Positions 44,656-54,466 of a stretch of 64,000 nucleotides of DNA are shown in pieces. The stretch spans positions 1-64,000 of the forward strand of contig JAQYVZ010000023.1 of NCBI GenBank assembly GCA_030145205.1, read 5' to 3'. Made by a program: the position numbers and the translations under genes. The notes under the pieces were generated by a model that did not search any database, had not been told where the DNA came from, and saw only the letters and a program-made list of their open reading frames with translations. Source of the stretch: Desulfuromonadales bacterium (GTDB taxonomy: Bacteria; Desulfobacterota; Desulfuromonadia; Desulfuromonadales; BM103). Every line of letters begins with the position of its first letter. Within the stretch, counting starts at the first letter, position 1.

Positions 44656-45138
44656 TCAAAGACGCAGGGTTGATCTGTCCCGCGCACAGTAAACGATCAG
44701 CTGTCCTGTCGCAAGGTCAAACTCCACAGTCCGGCCGCGGTTGCCGCCGATATCTTCAGCGACCAGAGGGATGCCCTGTTCGATGAGAGCAGCCCGGGCG
44801 GAATGGGCACTGCGGGCACCAATCCCGTCAACCTGGCTGAGGAACTCCACCTCGAACATATTCGCTCCACCGGCCAGTTTGGCGACCAGCCGGGAGGCCT
44901 GCGCGCCATCATCCAGCAACGCCTGACGCATCAGACAGATGGCATCCACCACGTACTTCGCCGAGCCCACCAGAGGCCCTTCTTGGCGACGACCCGGCAA
45001 GAGAGTGTGCGCCAGCCCACCCAGGCCGAGTTCCCCATCGTACAGGCTGACCGCCAGACAGGATCCCAACCCGGCGGCCTTGAAAATCTCCGGGCGGCAA
45101 CCGACCCGGTATTCGGCAATTCCGACCCGCCAGGCCAT
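44656..45138 (-). CDS. cheD: Chemoreceptor glutamine deamidase CheD
   Basis: 160 residues. Catalytic Cys27 in GLGSCLAV and His44 in LAHTLLP are present. The Thr that normally precedes the Cys by six residues is Ala21. GARSAHSARAALIEQGIP follows. CheD deamidates receptor glutamines and, in other species, binds CheC and increases its phosphatase activity. ATG overlaps the cheA stop by one base. Confidence 0.88.
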   Translation of the reverse strand: MAWRVGIAEYRVGCRPEIFKAAGLGSCLAVSLYDGELGLGGLAHTLLPGRRQEGPLVGSAKYVVDAICLMRQALLDDGAQASRLVAKLAGGANMFEVEFLSQVDGIGARSAHSARAALIEQGIPLVAEDIGGNRGRTVEFDLATGQLIVYCARDRSTLRL

Positions 45139-45749
45139 CAGATCTGCGCCTCCTGCAAAAACGATTCAAAGGTTTCCGGGTCGGGAATCAGAAAGAAATG
45201 ACCGCGCACCTTGTGGCCCTGGCCCAGCTCGCCGCCGAATTCAGTTTCCACCATCAGCGCCAACTCGCCCTGGCGACCCAGGTCGATCAGCAGGGCATCA
45301 ACCAACGCCCCGGCCATATCGTAGGCAAACCCCGGAATCGAAGGGAGTAAGGTTTTACCGATCAGACTACCCAACGCATTGAGATAGGCCGAGGACAGAA
45401 TGTTCCCCACCTCCTTGAGCGTAGAGACTGTCTCTTGCGTCTCCAGAGACGTCACTTCCTCACCCAGCAGGGCGCTGCAGAGACGGCAGGCGCTCTCTTC
45501 CGGGAAGAGCAACATGATACTGCCGGGGGTCTCCCCTTCGATCCTCAGGACAATCCCGGCCATCAGTTTTTCGGCGCCCCCCAGGCGCTCCGGCACTTCG
45601 GCCAGGGGCAGAACCAACACCCGCGGGACATAGATCTCGATCCGCTTACCAACCAGCTGCGACAGGGCGGTCGCGGCATGGCCCATGCCGATGTTGCTCA
45701 CTTCCTTGAAAGCATCACGCTGAATCTCGCTCAACTGCTGGAAAGGCAT
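45138..45749 (-). CDS. Possible separate CheC from internal start in cheA
   Basis: ATG at 45749 (MPFQQLSEIQ) with AGGAG at 45754-45759 region five bases before it, in frame with cheA. The product would be a full 203-residue CheC. Alternative: only the fusion is made and this is a relic of the once separate gene. Confidence 0.45.
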   Translation of the reverse strand: MPFQQLSEIQRDAFKEVSNIGMGHAATALSQLVGKRIEIYVPRVLVLPLAEVPERLGGAEKLMAGIVLRIEGETPGSIMLLFPEESACRLCSALLGEEVTSLETQETVSTLKEVGNILSSAYLNALGSLIGKTLLPSIPGFAYDMAGALVDALLIDLGRQGELALMVETEFGGELGQGHKVRGHFFLIPDPETFESFLQEAQI

Positions 45750-47675
45750 CGTCTCTCCTGTTCCGGTCTGGACATCCGTCGACCAGGCGGCCAGCAGCGG
45801 CTGCGGGTCGACAACAAACAGTACAGAGCCATCCCCTTCGATCGTGGCGCCGCTCAGCCCAACCATCTGGTCAAACGGGAAACCGAGGTTCTTGACGAAG
45901 GCATCACGGTGACCGATAAACCCGTCCACCTGCAGACCAAGCGGTGCACCCTGCCACTCCGTCAGCACAATACAGGTCTCCGGTCCGACCGGGTCGGCCG
46001 ACTGGCCGAGCCGACCGAGCAGCCCAGCCAACGGGACCACGGGAACGCGCGCCCCATCGAGCGAAAAGAAAAGGACACCCTCTTGCGACTCGACCTGGTT
46101 CCGCGGAATCTCGATGATCCGCTGAACCCGTGTCACCGGTAAAGCCACCGGCAGGCCGGCGCAGCGCACCAGGACCAGCTTGATAATGGCAATCGACAAA
46201 GGCAGCTTGAGCCGGAAGCAGGTGCCCTGTCCCGGTGCGGAATCGATTTCCAGGTTGCCCCCCAAGTTTTCCACAGCCGCCTTGACCACGTCCATCCCCA
46301 CCCCACGACCCGAGGTTTCCGTTACCTCAGCGGCTGTCGAGAAACCGGGGCGACAGACCAGAAGCAGCGCCTCCCGTTCACTCAAAGCATCTGCCTGCGT
46401 CTGGGTCAGCAAACCTTTCTGCACCGCCTTTGCACGCAGGGTCGCCGGGTCCATGCCGACACCGTCATCACTCACCTCGACCAGCACCAGATCCCGTTCG
46501 CGACGCGCCTTGACGATCACCTCACCGCAGTCACGAATCCCGTGATCAACCGCATTCCGAACCAGGTGCACCAGGGGATCCGCCAGTTCGTCAAGGATGA
46601 CACGATCCAGGCCGACCTCGCCGCCGATCAGATGAAAGGTTACCCGCTTGCCGGTTTTCCGGCCGAGGTCACGCACAATCCGGGGGAGCCGACCGGCGAT
46701 GGTTTCCAGCGGCATCAGCCGCGTGCGCAGCACGTGGTGATGCAGATCCCTCACCAGACGTTCGGTACGCTCCAGAGCGGGATCCAGGGTTGTCCAGTCC
46801 CGTTCCCGGGCACAGGACTGCAACACATGCCGCTGGGTGATCAGTTCGCCGGCCAGATTGACAAAACGGTCCAGCAGATCAGTCCGAACCCGCACCGTGC
46901 GTGCGGCCTCGGCTCCCGGCGTCGACTTCGGGCTCCGCCGGTCCTCGACAAACACAACCTCTGCGGCATCCGGAAAGGCAAGCAGCAGTTCCCGGACATG
47001 GTCGCGCTGCAGGCTGGTGCGGAACCACGCGCTGATCTGCTCAAAGACCTGGCCGGTCAGCAAGGCGTCCTTGTCCGGCGTGGACGAAACGATTTCGCCG
47101 TGTTTCCCCAGTTCACGCAGCAGGAGCAGCCCGCGGGCCGCCGGCATGGCGACGTCCGGCGCCAGAGTGACACTGATCTGGAACACCTCCGTCTCTGGCA
47201 AGACTTCGATGTCCTCCTCTTCGACCGGGGTCAAAACCAGCTCTTCGTCTATTTCGATCAGGGCATCCAGGGGCAGGTCGGGAGGATCTTTCGGAGCAAC
47301 GGCCAAGACTGCCGGCTCAACCACATCCGCCAGGAAGGCGGAGATGTCTCGTTCGGGGAGGTCGGCTGCGATATCATCGACCAGCCCTTCCAGCAGGTCG
47401 ATGGCGTCCAGCAGACGATCAGCCACGGCGACGGGCAAGCCGCCGGATTTGCGACAATGGTCAAGAGTGTCTTCGAGCTGGTGGGCCAGTTGAGCAGTCT
47501 GCTCGAACCCCATGGTCGCGGCCATCCCCTTGATGGAATGGGCTTCACGAAACAGGGCATTGACAGCCTCCGTATCGCCAGGCTCCCGTTCGAGTGCGAC
47601 CACCAGTTGATTCATCTGGTCGAGATGTTCGCGGGCCTCTGAAAGGAACAGGGCTCTGTACTGCGACATATCCAT
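45138..47675 (-). CDS. cheA: Chemotaxis histidine kinase CheA fused to CheC
   Basis: 845 residues. P1 (1-110) with phospho-His46 in EAHSIKGMA; P2-like (about 165-245); P3 (about 270-330); P4 with VRNAVDHG, DDGVGMD and GRGVGMDVV; P5 CheW-like (about 500-630); and a CheC domain (643-845) with both phosphatase sites intact (Glu658/Asn661, Glu755/Asn758). The CheA part ends at the normal length, and a strong internal ribosome binding site (AGGAG five bases before ATG at 45749) would also make a free 203-residue CheC. The P2 boundary is inferred. Confidence 0.85.
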   Translation of the reverse strand: MDMSQYRALFLSEAREHLDQMNQLVVALEREPGDTEAVNALFREAHSIKGMAATMGFEQTAQLAHQLEDTLDHCRKSGGLPVAVADRLLDAIDLLEGLVDDIAADLPERDISAFLADVVEPAVLAVAPKDPPDLPLDALIEIDEELVLTPVEEEDIEVLPETEVFQISVTLAPDVAMPAARGLLLLRELGKHGEIVSSTPDKDALLTGQVFEQISAWFRTSLQRDHVRELLLAFPDAAEVVFVEDRRSPKSTPGAEAARTVRVRTDLLDRFVNLAGELITQRHVLQSCARERDWTTLDPALERTERLVRDLHHHVLRTRLMPLETIAGRLPRIVRDLGRKTGKRVTFHLIGGEVGLDRVILDELADPLVHLVRNAVDHGIRDCGEVIVKARRERDLVLVEVSDDGVGMDPATLRAKAVQKGLLTQTQADALSEREALLLVCRPGFSTAAEVTETSGRGVGMDVVKAAVENLGGNLEIDSAPGQGTCFRLKLPLSIAIIKLVLVRCAGLPVALPVTRVQRIIEIPRNQVESQEGVLFFSLDGARVPVVPLAGLLGRLGQSADPVGPETCIVLTEWQGAPLGLQVDGFIGHRDAFVKNLGFPFDQMVGLSGATIEGDGSVLFVVDPQPLLAAWSTDVQTGTGETMPFQQLSEIQRDAFKEVSNIGMGHAATALSQLVGKRIEIYVPRVLVLPLAEVPERLGGAEKLMAGIVLRIEGETPGSIMLLFPEESACRLCSALLGEEVTSLETQETVSTLKEVGNILSSAYLNALGSLIGKTLLPSIPGFAYDMAGALVDALLIDLGRQGELALMVETEFGGELGQGHKVRGHFFLIPDPETFESFLQEAQI

Positions 47676-47701
47676 AATGAGGCCGTCGACTGCTGATCAG
47701 G

Positions 47702-48064
47702 TCAGCTCGTCACCCGACGAACGACCTCGAGAACCTTGTCTTCCTTGAACGGCTTGACGATGAAGTCGCGCGCGCCGGCTTCAACCGCTTCGAGGACCAG
47801 GGAGTCCTGGCCGAGAGCGCTGACCATCACCACGCAGGCCTGTGGGTCTGCCGCGATAATGTCGCGCAGCGCCTCGATCCCGCTGCGCTTCGGCATCACG
47901 ATATCCATGGTCACCAGCTCGGGCTGAATCTCCTGATAGCGTTCCAGCGCCTGCTTGCCATCTTCCGCTTCGGCAACAACCTCGTGACCTGCGCGGGTGA
48001 AGATATCCTTGAGCATGTTGCGCATGAACAACGCATCATCAACGATCATTACTCTCAAGGGCAT
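47702..48064 (-). CDS. cheY: Chemotaxis response regulator CheY
   Basis: 120 residues, receiver domain only. Asp9-Asp10, phosphoacceptor Asp54 (VTMDIVMP), Ser in VMVSALGQ and Lys in IVKPFKE are intact. Overlaps the cheW end by ten bases. Confidence 0.9.
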   Translation of the reverse strand: MPLRVMIVDDALFMRNMLKDIFTRAGHEVVAEAEDGKQALERYQEIQPELVTMDIVMPKRSGIEALRDIIAADPQACVVMVSALGQDSLVLEAVEAGARDFIVKPFKEDKVLEVVRRVTS

Positions 48065-48495
48065 AATGTTCCTCCATTGTCGTTAAACAACTGTTCCAGT
48101 TGCGTATATACGGTCGTCACATCGAGCAGGCGCACCGGCGGGCTGTCATCCCGTTCAATGAGCGCCTGACAGTAAGGATCAGAATCGGGGTCGGGGACGC
48201 TCCGCTCCAAGTCGAGAGGAACAATCCGTTCCACCCGGCTAACCAGCAGCGCCAACCCCCTGAATTCGGGGGCCAACACGACCAGGCGCGCATCCCGCGC
48301 GGCACCAGAAACGTCCATCAATGCCGGCAGGTCGATCACCGGCAGAACCTCACCGTGCGCGTTGATTGCGCCCTCGAGGAAGGGGGCCGGCTTCGGAACC
48401 GGGTAGCGTGGCGGACTCTCCATGATTTCCTGCACGGCATCAATATCCAGGCCGTAGGCCCGGTCACCGATCCGGAATATCAGCGTCAGAGTCAT
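48055..48495 (-). CDS. cheW: Chemotaxis coupling protein CheW
   Basis: 146 residues, one CheW domain. FRIGDRAYGLDIDAVQEIM and GAINAHGEVLPVIDLPAL are the family landmarks. It links receptor and CheA-CheC. It starts five bases after the receptor gene. Confidence 0.88.
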   Translation of the reverse strand: MTLTLIFRIGDRAYGLDIDAVQEIMESPPRYPVPKPAPFLEGAINAHGEVLPVIDLPALMDVSGAARDARLVVLAPEFRGLALLVSRVERIVPLDLERSVPDPDSDPYCQALIERDDSPPVRLLDVTTVYTQLEQLFNDNGGTLCP

Positions 48496-48500
48496 CGGCT

Positions 48501-49775
48501 TCAGTCCTGTGCTTCACGCTCCAGCTTGAACTTCTTGACCAACATCAGGAGTTCCTCGGCCATGGTCGCCATCTCCTTGGCGGAGAGTGTCATCTCCTCC
48601 ATTGAGGCACACTGTTGCTGCGTGGCGGCCGACACCTGTTCGGTCGCCGCGGCGTTATCGGACACCACCTTGTCGATCTCATCGATCGCCCGTGAAATCT
48701 GTTCCGCACCCTCAATCTGGTGCTGGGTCAGATCTGAAATGACCTGCGCCTTGCCGCGGGTGTCTTCGGCCGTGCCGGTAATCTCGGCAAAAACCTGGTT
48801 GGTCCGGTCCACCGCTGCATGCCCCGCCTCCATCTCCTGAATGATCTGCGCCATGCGGCTCTGAACCTGGGTCCCCTCTTCCTGAATGCCGTCCACCAGA
48901 CGGGTAATCTCCCCGGAGGAATCCGTGGTCGAATCGGCCAGTTTGCGGATCTCCTCGGCGACGATCGTGAAGCCGCGGCCGTACTCTCCCGCCCGGGCGG
49001 CCTCGATGGTGGCATTCAGGGCCAACAGGTTGGTTTTATGGGCAACGCCATTGATCACCTCGACAATCTGGCCGATCTGCTGAACCCGGGCGACAAAGGA
49101 GACCATCTGCTCACCGCTGCCCTCAACCTCCGTCAGGACCTGGCGGATGGTGTCGGTGCTGCCCTTGGCCAGGTCCGTGCCGCGCTGTGCTGTGGCGACT
49201 GTGGCTTCGGCCGCCTCGGCCACTTTTTGCGCAGACAGTGCAACCTGGTTGATCGCCACAGCCATCTCCCGGAAGGATTGGTTTGACGCCTCGACCATTT
49301 CGGCCTGGGTTTCGGCGCCCTTGCTGATCAGATCAACCGTTCCAGCCACTTCATGTGAGGACGCCGTCATCTCTTGAGCCGTCACCGACAGTGACATCGA
49401 AGCCTCGGTCACCTGAGAAGCAAACCCCCTGATTTCACCGACCAGCTCGCGCAGGCTGGCCTGCACGCGATTCATCGCCAGAGCGATATCATCGGTTTCA
49501 TCACAAAACAGGTTGCTGACCTGCACATCCTGGGACAGATCGCCTTGGCCCAAGCGGTCACCTGCTTCTGTCAGGGCACGGATGTTCTTGGCAAACGCCC
49601 TGGAGAAGAGCGCCCCAACCACCAATCCCACCAACAGAGCGCAGCCGATCGTCAAGGGCTGACGCAGCCAGGACGGGACCGGCCAGTAAGGAACGGTCAG
49701 GCTGACGACAACCACCGCAGCGATGACAATCAGGAACCCAACAATGAATTTGTAACTGATTTCGACACGCATCAT
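48501..49775 (-). CDS. Methyl-accepting chemotaxis protein
   Basis: 424 residues. Two membrane segments (about 8-29 and 40-60) with a short loop, so little periplasmic sensing surface; then HAMP (about 60-115) and a signalling domain with tip [19 protein letters not shown]. It is the receptor of this chemotaxis cluster. Confidence 0.88.
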   Translation of the reverse strand: MMRVEISYKFIVGFLIVIAAVVVVSLTVPYWPVPSWLRQPLTIGCALLVGLVVGALFSRAFAKNIRALTEAGDRLGQGDLSQDVQVSNLFCDETDDIALAMNRVQASLRELVGEIRGFASQVTEASMSLSVTAQEMTASSHEVAGTVDLISKGAETQAEMVEASNQSFREMAVAINQVALSAQKVAEAAEATVATAQRGTDLAKGSTDTIRQVLTEVEGSGEQMVSFVARVQQIGQIVEVINGVAHKTNLLALNATIEAARAGEYGRGFTIVAEEIRKLADSTTDSSGEITRLVDGIQEEGTQVQSRMAQIIQEMEAGHAAVDRTNQVFAEITGTAEDTRGKAQVISDLTQHQIEGAEQISRAIDEIDKVVSDNAAATEQVSAATQQQCASMEEMTLSAKEMATMAEELLMLVKKFKLEREAQD

Positions 49776-49943
49776 TTTGCTCCCTACAAACGCGGCCTGT
49801 TCAGAAACCCCGTCTCAACAGGGCCAGTCACCGCCAGTCCTTTGTAAAACAGAGCAAGAATACCACGGGAATGAGGCAAACTCTATCGGGAAGCCTCCCC
49901 TTTTGCCCGCCGCCGCAACATTGTGGCAAATCCACCGACAACA

Positions 49944-50807
49944 TCATTCCTGGGTCGGAAGACGCCGATAAATGCGCTCCACCGGAAATTCGGAACGATA
50001 ACTTCCGCGGATCGCCCCGATCAAGGTTTCGGAACGACCCAACACCAGAGCCCCTTCTTCAGACAGGGCCTCGCTGAAACGCGTCAGAATCCGTTCCTGC
50101 TCCGCCCGGGAGAAGTAGATCAAGACATTGCGGCAAAGGATCAGATCTACAGCCGGGAAAGCCGTTGAAGACATGACATTGTGGCGTTCGAAACTCACCA
50201 TACTGCGGACCCGCTCGATCAGCTGGTAATCCTCGCCGACCGGCTTGAAATAGCATTGCAGAACCGATGGCGGCACTTCCGTAAGCCGCTCCCGGCTGTA
50301 GCACCCTGCCCGCGCTATCTCCAGAATGCTGGTGCTGACGTCTGTTCCGAGAATCTCGATCTGCAGCCCGGCCGGTTTTAATTCATCCATAAGCAGAGCC
50401 AGCGAGTAGGGTTCCTCGCCGCCGGCGCAACCGACACTCCAAAAGCGCAGGCTGGAGCGCCCGGCAGCCTTGGCGCGGCGGCAAAGATCAGGCAGGACGT
50501 CCTGCTCGAGCACTTGGAAGGTCCCCGGGTTACGGAAAAACCGTGACACATGGATCGACAGAGTAGCGAGTAGAGCATCCAGTTCATCATCATCATGGTG
50601 CAATTGGTCCAGGTAGGCGGACATATCGGCCACCCCGGCCGCACGCAGACGCTTGGCGATCCGGCGTCGCACACAGCGATCTTTGTAGTGATCGAGCCGG
50701 AAAGCGCGACGCTCGCGCAACAGGTCCATGATGGCCATGAAATCCTGTTCCTTGAGATCCTCGCCGGTCCAGCGGCCGAGCGTCATTTTTGCAGACAGGT
50801 CGCTCAT
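49944..50807 (-). CDS. cheR: Chemotaxis protein methyltransferase CheR
   Basis: 287 residues. N-terminal helical CheR domain (MAIMDLLRERRAFRLDHYK), SAM-binding WSVGCAGGEEPYSLA, then DLILCRNVLIYFSRAEQERI. It methylates receptor glutamates. Its ATG overlaps the thiL stop (ATGA). No cheB is seen in the window. Confidence 0.9.
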   Translation of the reverse strand: MSDLSAKMTLGRWTGEDLKEQDFMAIMDLLRERRAFRLDHYKDRCVRRRIAKRLRAAGVADMSAYLDQLHHDDDELDALLATLSIHVSRFFRNPGTFQVLEQDVLPDLCRRAKAAGRSSLRFWSVGCAGGEEPYSLALLMDELKPAGLQIEILGTDVSTSILEIARAGCYSRERLTEVPPSVLQCYFKPVGEDYQLIERVRSMVSFERHNVMSSTAFPAVDLILCRNVLIYFSRAEQERILTRFSEALSEEGALVLGRSETLIGAIRGSYRSEFPVERIYRRLPTQE

Positions 50808-51817
50808 GCGTCGTCTCGTTGTTTGCGGGCAGCAAAATGATCGAAACCCCGGGTCTGACAGGAACGCTCGGCGCCAGAGGCTTCCCGCAGAAGGAGTGAA
50901 GGCTCACCGGCTTGTATGACCCCGACCGGCGTCAGCGGCAGGTTGAGCTGGCGGCCCAAGTCGAGCACAGCCGGCAGGTCCGCCTCCGCCAGGGTAAACA
51001 GCAGTTCGTAATCCTCGCCGCCGCTCAAGGCCAGCTCAAGCAGTTCGGGATCGGCCTGCAAGGCAGCCGTAAAGGGTTCGGACAAGGGCAAAGCGGCGAG
51101 ATCCAGGCGCGCTCTGACGTGAGAAGCCTCCAGGATATGCCCCAGGTCGGAGGACAAACCGTCCGACAGGTCGATCATGGCCGACACGCAACCAGTCGCC
51201 GCCAGCGCCTGCCCCAGAGCCACCCGCGCCTCCGGCCGATGATGCCGCCGGGCCAGAAACTCCGCCGGACTCTGGCCGCGTTGCAGCTGCGCCAGGGCGA
51301 GAGCACTGTCACCCAGAGAACCCGAAACGACCACGACATCGCCGGGACGCGCGCCATCCCGACCGATGGCACGACCGGTCGCCGCCGTTCCCTCGACAGT
51401 CACCGAAACCACCCAGGGGCCAGGACTGCGGCAGGTGTCGCCACCGACCAGAGTCACGCCGTGCGCTTCCGCCAGGGCGAGAGCCTCCGTCATGAACGCC
51501 TCGATCGCACTGACCTCGGCAGAGCCGGGACACGCCAGCCCCAGGTAAAGATAACGAGGGGTCCCTCCCATGGCGGCGATGTCGCTCAGGTTGACCGCAA
51601 CCGCTTTATGTCCCAGATCGGCAGGGGTGGTCCAGGCAAAGTCAAAATGGCAGGATTCGATCAGCAGGTCGGTCGAGGTCAGCAGCTGCTCACCAACCGG
51701 GAGTTCGAGCTGGGCAGCATCATCGCCGATACCGCGCAAGACACCGGCGCCGGGCTTGACCTGCGCCCGGATCCGATCGATCAATGCAAATTCGCCCAAC
51801 TCGTTCAGTTTCATCAT
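50804..51817 (-). CDS. thiL: Thiamine-monophosphate kinase
   Basis: 337 residues. IGDDAAQLE, DLLIESCHFDF, AVAVNLSDIAAMGGTPRYL, GGDTC and SGGEDYELLF are typical of ThiL (AIR-synthase fold). It makes thiamine diphosphate from thiamine monophosphate and ATP. It starts the run leading to cheR. The ATG is doubled at 51814-51817, so the start may be three bases later. No TPP riboswitch was recognised upstream. Confidence 0.92.
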   Translation of the reverse strand: MMKLNELGEFALIDRIRAQVKPGAGVLRGIGDDAAQLELPVGEQLLTSTDLLIESCHFDFAWTTPADLGHKAVAVNLSDIAAMGGTPRYLYLGLACPGSAEVSAIEAFMTEALALAEAHGVTLVGGDTCRSPGPWVVSVTVEGTAATGRAIGRDGARPGDVVVVSGSLGDSALALAQLQRGQSPAEFLARRHHRPEARVALGQALAATGCVSAMIDLSDGLSSDLGHILEASHVRARLDLAALPLSEPFTAALQADPELLELALSGGEDYELLFTLAEADLPAVLDLGRQLNLPLTPVGVIQAGEPSLLLREASGAERSCQTRGFDHFAARKQRDDA

Positions 51818-51873
51818 TCAGTAGCCAACTCCATAACAAGGAGTCAACATCTTATAATTCTTGTGTTTTTTCG

Positions 51874-52641
51874 TCAAGGAAAGCCTGACAGATTAAAACT
51901 GGCGTCATGCCACTCTGCCGGCGGGCTGGAGTAGGTCCGCTCCGTGAGAACCCTCTCTCCCCTGCAGTCAGCGGTCAGCAACGAAGTGGACCTTGTGCCG
52001 TATTGTGGCGTCAGGATAAACATGGACGACAAGGCGCGCTCCCAATCGAGCGGCACACCAGTGGCCGGCAGGTCGGCATCAGCCGCGCGGGTCGGGTCGC
52101 ACATCAGCGTCAGGGCATCGTCCGATTGCCAGTTCGGCCGGGCCAGCAGGGCTTCCAGCTTCTGCTTGCCCTGGCTCACCTTCGGCCATGGGGCATCGAA
52201 ACGGCCGTTGCTCATACCGTAGATCCCCGGCGTCAGCTGCCGCACCTCCGGATCACGATTGCTATAAAACCAGAGATTTTGTGGTTCGCCGAGCAGCAGG
52301 TTGAAGCCGGCGTGTTCTTCACCCTGCCGGGCGACCTTGTCGAGATAGTCCGGCACCGACCAGGTCCCGAGCAGAAAATCACGGACCAGCCAGCCGCGCG
52401 ATTTCTTGGCGTGCTGATCGTTGCGCGGTTCACGGTAGTTGGTCACCGCCGCCCAACAACCGTCGCGGCGCACGCCCATCCAAGAGCCGCCCGACTGCAG
52501 ATCCCGGCCAGCCAGGACATCGGGCGCACCCGGCCAGGGACCGAGCGTCGCAGTCGGCCGCGTATAGTACTCATCCCGGTTATCGAGAATTACCAGCGGC
52601 CAGGCCGGGTCGGCTTGATAGGCAATCAGGATCAGACACAT
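51874..52641 (-). CDS. NRDE family protein (TANGO2-like)
   Basis: 255 residues, beginning MCLILIAYQ with Cys2 at the N-terminus, then LDNRDEYYTRPT, AGRDLQSGGSWMGV and AVTNYREP, which define the family. The bacterial function is not established; animal homologues have been linked to heme trafficking. It stands alone before the thiL gene. Confidence 0.88.
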   Translation of the reverse strand: MCLILIAYQADPAWPLVILDNRDEYYTRPTATLGPWPGAPDVLAGRDLQSGGSWMGVRRDGCWAAVTNYREPRNDQHAKKSRGWLVRDFLLGTWSVPDYLDKVARQGEEHAGFNLLLGEPQNLWFYSNRDPEVRQLTPGIYGMSNGRFDAPWPKVSQGKQKLEALLARPNWQSDDALTLMCDPTRAADADLPATGVPLDWERALSSMFILTPQYGTRSTSLLTADCRGERVLTERTYSSPPAEWHDASFNLSGFP

Positions 52642-52735
52642 GGGTTCACTCGCTCAAGGGTTCCAGTTTTGAGTGTGACAGAAAAGTGAGGGGATGACAA
52701 ACACCCCCGTGCTGCGTACCAGGAGGTCACAAACA

Positions 52736-52765
52736 AAAAAGGGGCCACATGGCCCCTTTTTCATA
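52736..52765. terminator. Terminator between NRDE gene and serA
   Basis: aaaaaaggggcc / ggccccttttt hairpin. On the minus strand it serves serA. Confidence 0.85.
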
Positions 52766-52798
52766 ACGTATTGCTCAACCCACAGGAAACAGCACGAT

Positions 52799-54391
52799 TT
52801 ATGCGCCGAGGTTCACCGCCTTTATGAAACAGGCGCCGATCGCATCGTGCAACTCCGCCAGAGTTTCTGTAGACGCCGGGGAGTCGATTGAAAAAACGAC
52901 CATCGCTTCGCCGCCTTTGGCGCTCCGACCGAGGTTCATGGAGCCGATGTTGATGTTGGCATTGCCGAGGATGGTACCAATCTTGCCGATCAGGCCGGGC
53001 TGGTCAGGGTAGGTCATGACCAGCATGTGCTCTTCCGGTGTGAAATCCGTGGCAAAGTCGCGCATCCGCACCACCTTTGGCATCCCTTCGAACAAGGTGC
53101 CAGCGATGGTCCGCTGACCGGTCGGCGTCGTCAGGGTCAGGGTAATCAGGTTGGAGAAGAACTCCGACTCGGTCGATCGCCCCTGCTCAACCACCAAACC
53201 GCGCCGCTCTGCCACCAGGTTGGCGTTGACCATGTTGACCTCCTGGTCAGTGCAGCGGTTAAGCAAGGCGGCCAGGCCGGCCACGGTAATCGGCATGCAG
53301 TCGTAAGACGCCAGTTTGCCGTTGTACTGGAAAGAAACCTTGCCCGGGTTTTCCGGAGCCAGCTGCGAGATAAAATCGCCGAGCACCTTGGCGAGCTCCA
53401 TGAAGGGGCCCATCTGTGCCATAAGGTCGGGGTCGAAATGAGGAATGTTGACAGCATTCTCTACCGACCGGCCTTCCAGCAGGTTGAGAATCTCTTTACT
53501 GACATCGACCGCCACGTTGGTCTGTGCCTCGAAAGTGTTCGCTCCCAGGTGCGGCGTGACGATCATCTGCGGATGTGTGATCAGTTGTCTGATGACGTCA
53601 CCCTGTGGCGGCTCCTCGCTCCAGACGTCGAAGGCCGCACCAGCAACCTTGCCGCTGTTCAGAGCGTTCAACATCGCCTCTTCGTTGATAATGCCGCCAC
53701 GCGCACAGTTGACGATCAGCACGCCATCTTTCATCCTGGCGAAATGTTCGTCGGTGATCAGGTTGCTGGTTTCGTCATTGAGCGGGGTATGCACGGTGAT
53801 CACATCCGCGACCTGCACCAGCTCGTCGAGGTCAACCAGACGTGCGCCGAAGTCGGTCGCCCGCTTTTCGCTGATATAGGGGTCGTAGACCACAACATCC
53901 ATTTCGAAGGCACGGGACCGCAGGGCGACCCGGCCGCCGACCTTACCGAGACCGATCACCCCGAGCGTCTTGTGCTTCAGCTCGTAGCCGGTAAAGGGCG
54001 CGCGTTGCCATTCGCCCGATTTGAGGCTGCTGTTCGCCCCCGGAACGTTACGGCAGAGAGAGAGCAGGATCGCCATGGTGTGCTCGGCCGCAGAGTTGGT
54101 GTTGCCAAACGGGGCGTTAACAACGATGATCCCTTTTTCGCTGGCAGCGACGACATCGACGTTGTCGATGCCCACCCCGGCCCGGGCCACCATTTTCAGG
54201 TTGGTGGCGTGCGACAACAGCTCGGCATCCACCTGGGTGCCAGAACGGGTGATGATGGCATCGTAGGCGCCGATCGCCTCGTAGAGCTCTGGCTTGCTGA
54301 GACCGAGGCGCACGTCCATCTCAATGCGGGGGTCTTTCTGCAACAGCTCCAGACCTTTTTCAGAAATTTCGTCAGTAACGATAACTTTCAT
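52799..54391 (-). CDS. serA: D-3-phosphoglycerate dehydrogenase (long form)
   Basis: 530 residues. NAD-binding GLGKVGGRV, catalytic NCARGG and PHLGANTFEAQTN, then a substrate-binding insertion and a C-terminal ACT domain (MLVMTYPDQPGLIGKIG) for feedback by serine. First step of serine synthesis. ATG at 54391 follows AAGGA; a longer start at 54415 is less likely. A second, shorter dehydrogenase is encoded at 56171. Confidence 0.92.
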   Translation of the reverse strand: MKVIVTDEISEKGLELLQKDPRIEMDVRLGLSKPELYEAIGAYDAIITRSGTQVDAELLSHATNLKMVARAGVGIDNVDVVAASEKGIIVVNAPFGNTNSAAEHTMAILLSLCRNVPGANSSLKSGEWQRAPFTGYELKHKTLGVIGLGKVGGRVALRSRAFEMDVVVYDPYISEKRATDFGARLVDLDELVQVADVITVHTPLNDETSNLITDEHFARMKDGVLIVNCARGGIINEEAMLNALNSGKVAGAAFDVWSEEPPQGDVIRQLITHPQMIVTPHLGANTFEAQTNVAVDVSKEILNLLEGRSVENAVNIPHFDPDLMAQMGPFMELAKVLGDFISQLAPENPGKVSFQYNGKLASYDCMPITVAGLAALLNRCTDQEVNMVNANLVAERRGLVVEQGRSTESEFFSNLITLTLTTPTGQRTIAGTLFEGMPKVVRMRDFATDFTPEEHMLVMTYPDQPGLIGKIGTILGNANINIGSMNLGRSAKGGEAMVVFSIDSPASTETLAELHDAIGACFIKAVNLGA

Positions 54392-54416
54392 GATGACTTG
54401 ATCCTTCTTATGCAAA

Positions 54417-54446
54417 ATTTTAACGCTGAGGCGCTAAGGCGCCAGA
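54417..54446. repeat. aacgc...gaggcgc repeat, copy 1
   Basis: ttttaacgctgaggcgctaa, related to 59203-59234 and (inverted) 59316-59348. Small extragenic palindromic element. Confidence 0.55.
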
Positions 54447-54466
54447 GCACCATATCTTCTGTTCAT

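Noticed and set aside
51818-51873. TPP riboswitch before thiL
   Set aside because: No THI-box consensus seen; the gap is too short.
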